From NCBI GenBank assembly GCA_015698045.1, contig BLAL01000298.1, forward strand, positions 310,001-374,000: 64,000 nucleotides of DNA, read 5' to 3'. Positions 60,712 through 64,000 of the stretch are shown piece after piece (position 1 is the first letter of the stretch; each line of letters starts with the position of its first letter). A program made the translations under genes and the position numbers. Origin of the DNA: Rhizophagus clarus. Lineage: Eukaryota > Glomeromycota > Glomeromycetes > Glomerales > Glomeraceae. The notes beneath the pieces are model-generated. The model was not told where the DNA came from. It saw nothing but the letters and a program-made list of their open reading frames with translations, and made no database searches.

Positions 60712-61150
60712 TATACGTGAAAAACTTCGAAGAGAATACCGATAAACACGTAAGGAGAAAGAGTAGAACAATAAGGGAACGTGTAGAAGTGCGGAGAAAA
60801 CCATCAGGAGTTTTAGTAAAGGACTCCGAAACATTTATAAGATCACGTGCTTTAAATTATTTTGGTTTATTTTTTTTTTTTTTATGAAATTTCGAAAACA
60901 AATCCTTTTTTGCGCTAATTCATATAAAAAATAATTCTTAATATGATGAATATTGCTAACTGATATAAAACTTGTCAGGAACGTTTTCAGAATAGTTTTT
61001 TTTGGGGGAGGGTTTTTTTTTTAAAAAAAAAAAGCTAAAATTTAAATAAAATATAAACCATTTTTTAAAAGGTATTGATATTTAATATTAGTAAATGCAT
61101 TTATCAATTATTATACTGATTGTATTATATGGTTTTAAAACATATATTAT

Positions 61151-63697
61151 TTAATTGGAAACTAGAGTTTCCTCATAATCTTCCCATTCATTGTTATCGA
61201 GAAGGTCTTCCAGACACTCGGCCACTTGTTCAGTCTGGCTAAAGATCTTTTTAAAGAATTTGACAGCTTCTTCTGATTTCTTGTATGATATACGTTGCGC
61301 AAATTGTTTTTTCTCTTCTTCTTCCACGGCTTTCCTAAATTGGTCTCGGAGATTATCTGATACTTTTCTTATCTTTTTGCGGCCTTGTCTTACAATTCGA
61401 TTGGTTTCAAAATTCACATAGTCTGAGCGTTTCAAATGACTGCGAATTTTGCGAGCAACTTTACGAGAAATTACATGCTTGGCATCAATAAGTACATATG
61501 TAATAATACCAATTCCTGTAAAAAAAAATTATATAATAAATATTAAAAGTATAATAAAATGGAGATTTAGAGTATATTAAATATATATACAACCAGCTAA
61601 TCCAACTAATGGCAGAGCTAATCTTCGCATGTTGTTAAAGCCTACAAAACCAGTTAATTTCCACAAACATGAAAGGGCATCCAACCTGGTTGCCGCACAC
61701 ATAACGGCCCCACCGGCTAAACTTGCAAATCCTAATCCTTCGCTAAACTTTTCATTTAAATCAAATTCAATAAAGTCAGATATCTCAATGTCAACTGAAA
61801 TAGACATTCCAGGCTTAGTGTACATTCTGTCAAGGTTAACCTGTTTAACCACTCCTAAATCTTTCCCAAGATCTTGAATTAATTTAATGCATTGAGCGGT
61901 TTTATTTTTAGCGTTCTCTTCAGAAGCTACTACTTCTTTTTGAATATCATCTAACATTGAATCACGGAGATCATTTGCATAACCCCAAATATATAATAAG
62001 CCATTAAATTCACAAGAAACATTTTTACCAACATTTTCAATAGCTTTTTCTAAAGAATTTCTAGTAAAATTTTGTATTTCTTCACATACACTGGTTTCTG
62101 TTTTTTCAGCAGTTGCGACAGCTGACTTTTGATCGGACACCAACTTATCATATGCACGTTCTGCTTCCTTAAGTTCCATGTTTGCTTTGTCATTCTCTTT
62201 TTGGGCAATGTTTCTGTTAAACTCGATCAATATACCAATATCAGTTACCAAATTGTCAAGATAATGTTGGGCAGGTGCGAGTTTTGATTTTGATCGTTTT
62301 TTCAACACAAATGTACGTAATGATTCTTCAAGGTTGGAGAAATCTTTTATATTCTTTGCATCGTTGTCAATTTGGTCGATCGCATTGAAATTATGGGGCG
62401 TATTGTCAACATTATCACCATCTTTCTCAATCTTAATGGATGTTGAAGTAACGAAATGAACCAAATCTTTTGCATGTTCATGGGTACGTGGAGAAACTTC
62501 TTTGATTTGTTCCAAAATTGCTCGTCTACATTTTTCTTTGTGTCGAATATTGTCAAACCTATTAACAACAATAAAGAGATAAGCTTTTTCTTTGGAAGCG
62601 TTTGACAAGAATTCTTTAGCAGATAAGGTAAAATGATTTTCTGCACTGACAACAAAAATGATAACGTCAATCTCTTCTTGTCTAGCAAACAATGCAGTAG
62701 TTTTGAGTGTATCCCTATTCAATCCAGGACAATCAATCAATGCAATATCAACTACTCCATTATGTAATAAACTTTCCTGTGCATTTCGACGATCCTTTGT
62801 GTATATTTTCAATTGAGTGTACTCTCCTGATTCTTCATTATTAACAATAGTGTCGTATAATTCTTTCCATTCAATAACAGTATACGTTGAGGAGTCTGTT
62901 CTTTTATACGAAGCAATGTCTTTGATAGCATGTATTTGTTCAATACCATCATTTTCTTGGACATCAAGCACCTCACAAAATAAAGTTGTACATGGTTGTT
63001 GATCAACCGGCATTACTTCTTTCCTGAGAAGAGCATTTACAAATGTACTTTTTCCAGCATTTACATCACCAGCAACTAATACTTTAGAACTAGTGTCGGA
63101 AATTCGTGCGTGGAGACTTTCACATCGTTTAGCAGTTTGATTTAAGCGACGATCCAACAAGGTTGCGATTGCGCTTTTATCTAGGTCTTCAAAAACAGTT
63201 TCAGCTGAAGACGTGTCCCCCCTTTTCAAGTCGAGCTTAAGTACATTTAATTTTGAATTAAATTCTTGCGAAGATGACATATCGGCAGGAGTATGCAAAC
63301 GATCATGAACATTTTGCTTAAATTTACTCGTTTGAATTGGAGTACTATCAATAATTGACCTGTGAATTCTATGAGGACTCTTGATACCGATAAAAGGATA
63401 ATGTAAATCCCATCGTTGTTTATTAGTTTCACTAACTTGTTTAAGGATTGAACAGGTGTCTTCCAAAAGACCTATAAGAATCTTAGACTTCTGTGCATAA
63501 TCCTGGCTACATTTCAACATACCATTATGAATATTGAAATTTTTATACTCAGTTGGCGGCAGGGAAAATTTTTGAGAGGAAGAAGGTGTAAGGGAGTTGT
63601 CCGCTTTTATGTGTGCAATATCACGTAAACTTCCATTTTCCGAAGGTGAAAATTTTTGTTGATTTTTTGAAGATTGAGGACTCATAAATGACGTCAT
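61151..63697 (-). CDS. FZO1: Mitofusin (Fzo1-like dynamin GTPase)
   Basis: Two exons, 63697-61594 and 61515-61151 (GTTGTA/TACAG), 822 residues; yeast Fzo1 is 855. GTPase motifs in order: P-loop GDVNAGKST (210-218), QPCTT switch (234-238), DCPGLN (322-327) and VNRFD (378-382). Helical bundle segments follow, then two hydrophobic membrane spans around the exon junction (GLGFASLAGGAVMCAA and LVGLAGIGIITYVLI), and a charged C-terminal coiled coil (YVNFETNRIVRQGRKKIRKV). This is the expected topology for outer mitochondrial membrane fusion, with both ends in the cytosol. The G4 motif is NRFD rather than the usual NKxD. I chose ATG at 63697; a non-ATG codon two residues earlier is not used. Confidence 0.92.
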
Positions 63698-64000
63698 TTT
63701 CAAAGTTATTATTGAAAATATATCTTTATTATTAAAGAATATGTGATAGTTTAATATTAATCATGTAAGAAAGAGTTTGCGAAAAATAATGGCGATGAAG
63801 ACATCAAGGGAAAAAAAGATGAAAAAAAAAAAAATTTTCACGTGCAGCGATTCTCAAACTTGTATTCGTCCTGTATTACAATATTAAAAAAGCATACATG
63901 ACTGAATTTGGTATCGGAATGGCTAAACGAAAGTGAAAAAATTTGACTAAAGCTGACAAAAAAAGGAATTTATCGGATACGTGCTATTAATTTGGATAAG
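63698..64000. other. Upstream flank of the mitofusin gene
   Basis: About 300 bp, AT-rich, with an A run at 63820-63834; presumed promoter and leader. No recognisable element and no further gene before the window ends. Confidence 0.5.

Noticed and set aside
60604..60834. Start of the Arb2-like gene at 60834
   Set aside because: The family N-terminus (EFPNTIEGFGYKF) begins right after the ATG at 60711; the 41 upstream residues are hydrophobic read-through of the leader.
1..64000. tRNA, rRNA or CRISPR features
   Set aside because: I looked for B-box-like GGTTCGAATCC, rRNA-like blocks and regularly spaced short repeats with unique spacers; none was found. The tandem arrays are contiguous satellites, not CRISPR.

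Overview
The window is eukaryotic nuclear DNA: very AT-rich, full of long A/T homopolymers, with short GT-AG introns and no operons. The protein families, short introns, repeated lineage-specific pseudogenes and transposon debris fit an arbuscular mycorrhizal fungus of the Rhizophagus irregularis type (Glomeromycotina). That assignment rests on family recognition, not on a database search.

Layout. (1) 1-15.4 kb is a repeat desert: a giant imperfect inverted repeat (1-2280) with a tandem array in its loop, several short-period arrays, two decayed genes (6.3 and 12.9 kb), and a 1.4-kb terminal-inverted-repeat element flanked by a perfect 10-bp direct repeat. (2) 15.4-27.2 kb is a gene island: a MATH-BTB protein, an Acl4-like TPR ribosome-assembly chaperone, and a 920-residue low-complexity protein with SEYQR-x-F-x-W motifs like those of the microtubule proteins MDM1/MAP6. 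(3) 29.3-46 kb is a graveyard of transposon-derived and lineage-specific genes, including a Tnp2-like transposase relic, a SAM-domain gene relic and several families I cannot name. Their reading frames remain legible but are broken mostly by stop codons explainable as C-to-T or G-to-A changes. (4) 46.1-54.8 kb holds clean non-autonomous DNA transposons: a 234-bp MITE with an 8-bp target duplication, a reversed relative of the 7.4-kb element, and a 3.6-kb element with CACTA-type ends. (5) 54.9-63.7 kb is a second gene island: a COG1237-type metallo-beta-lactamase fold hydrolase, a RING protein with SUMO-interaction-like motifs, an Arb2/FAM172 protein with a repeat tail, and an Fzo1/mitofusin GTPase.

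For five of the six intact multi-exon genes (Acl4-like, MATH-BTB, hydrolase, RING, Arb2, Fzo1) and the SEYQR protein, I joined exons by hand at splice consensus sites and checked that phases are consistent from start to stop.

The genes do not form a pathway. The contrast that stands out is between two intact housekeeping islands and intervening DNA whose repeat copies differ largely by CpG-to-TpG/CpA changes, as expected from heavy cytosine methylation. The Arb2-like gene belongs to a family linked to small-RNA heterochromatin in fission yeast.
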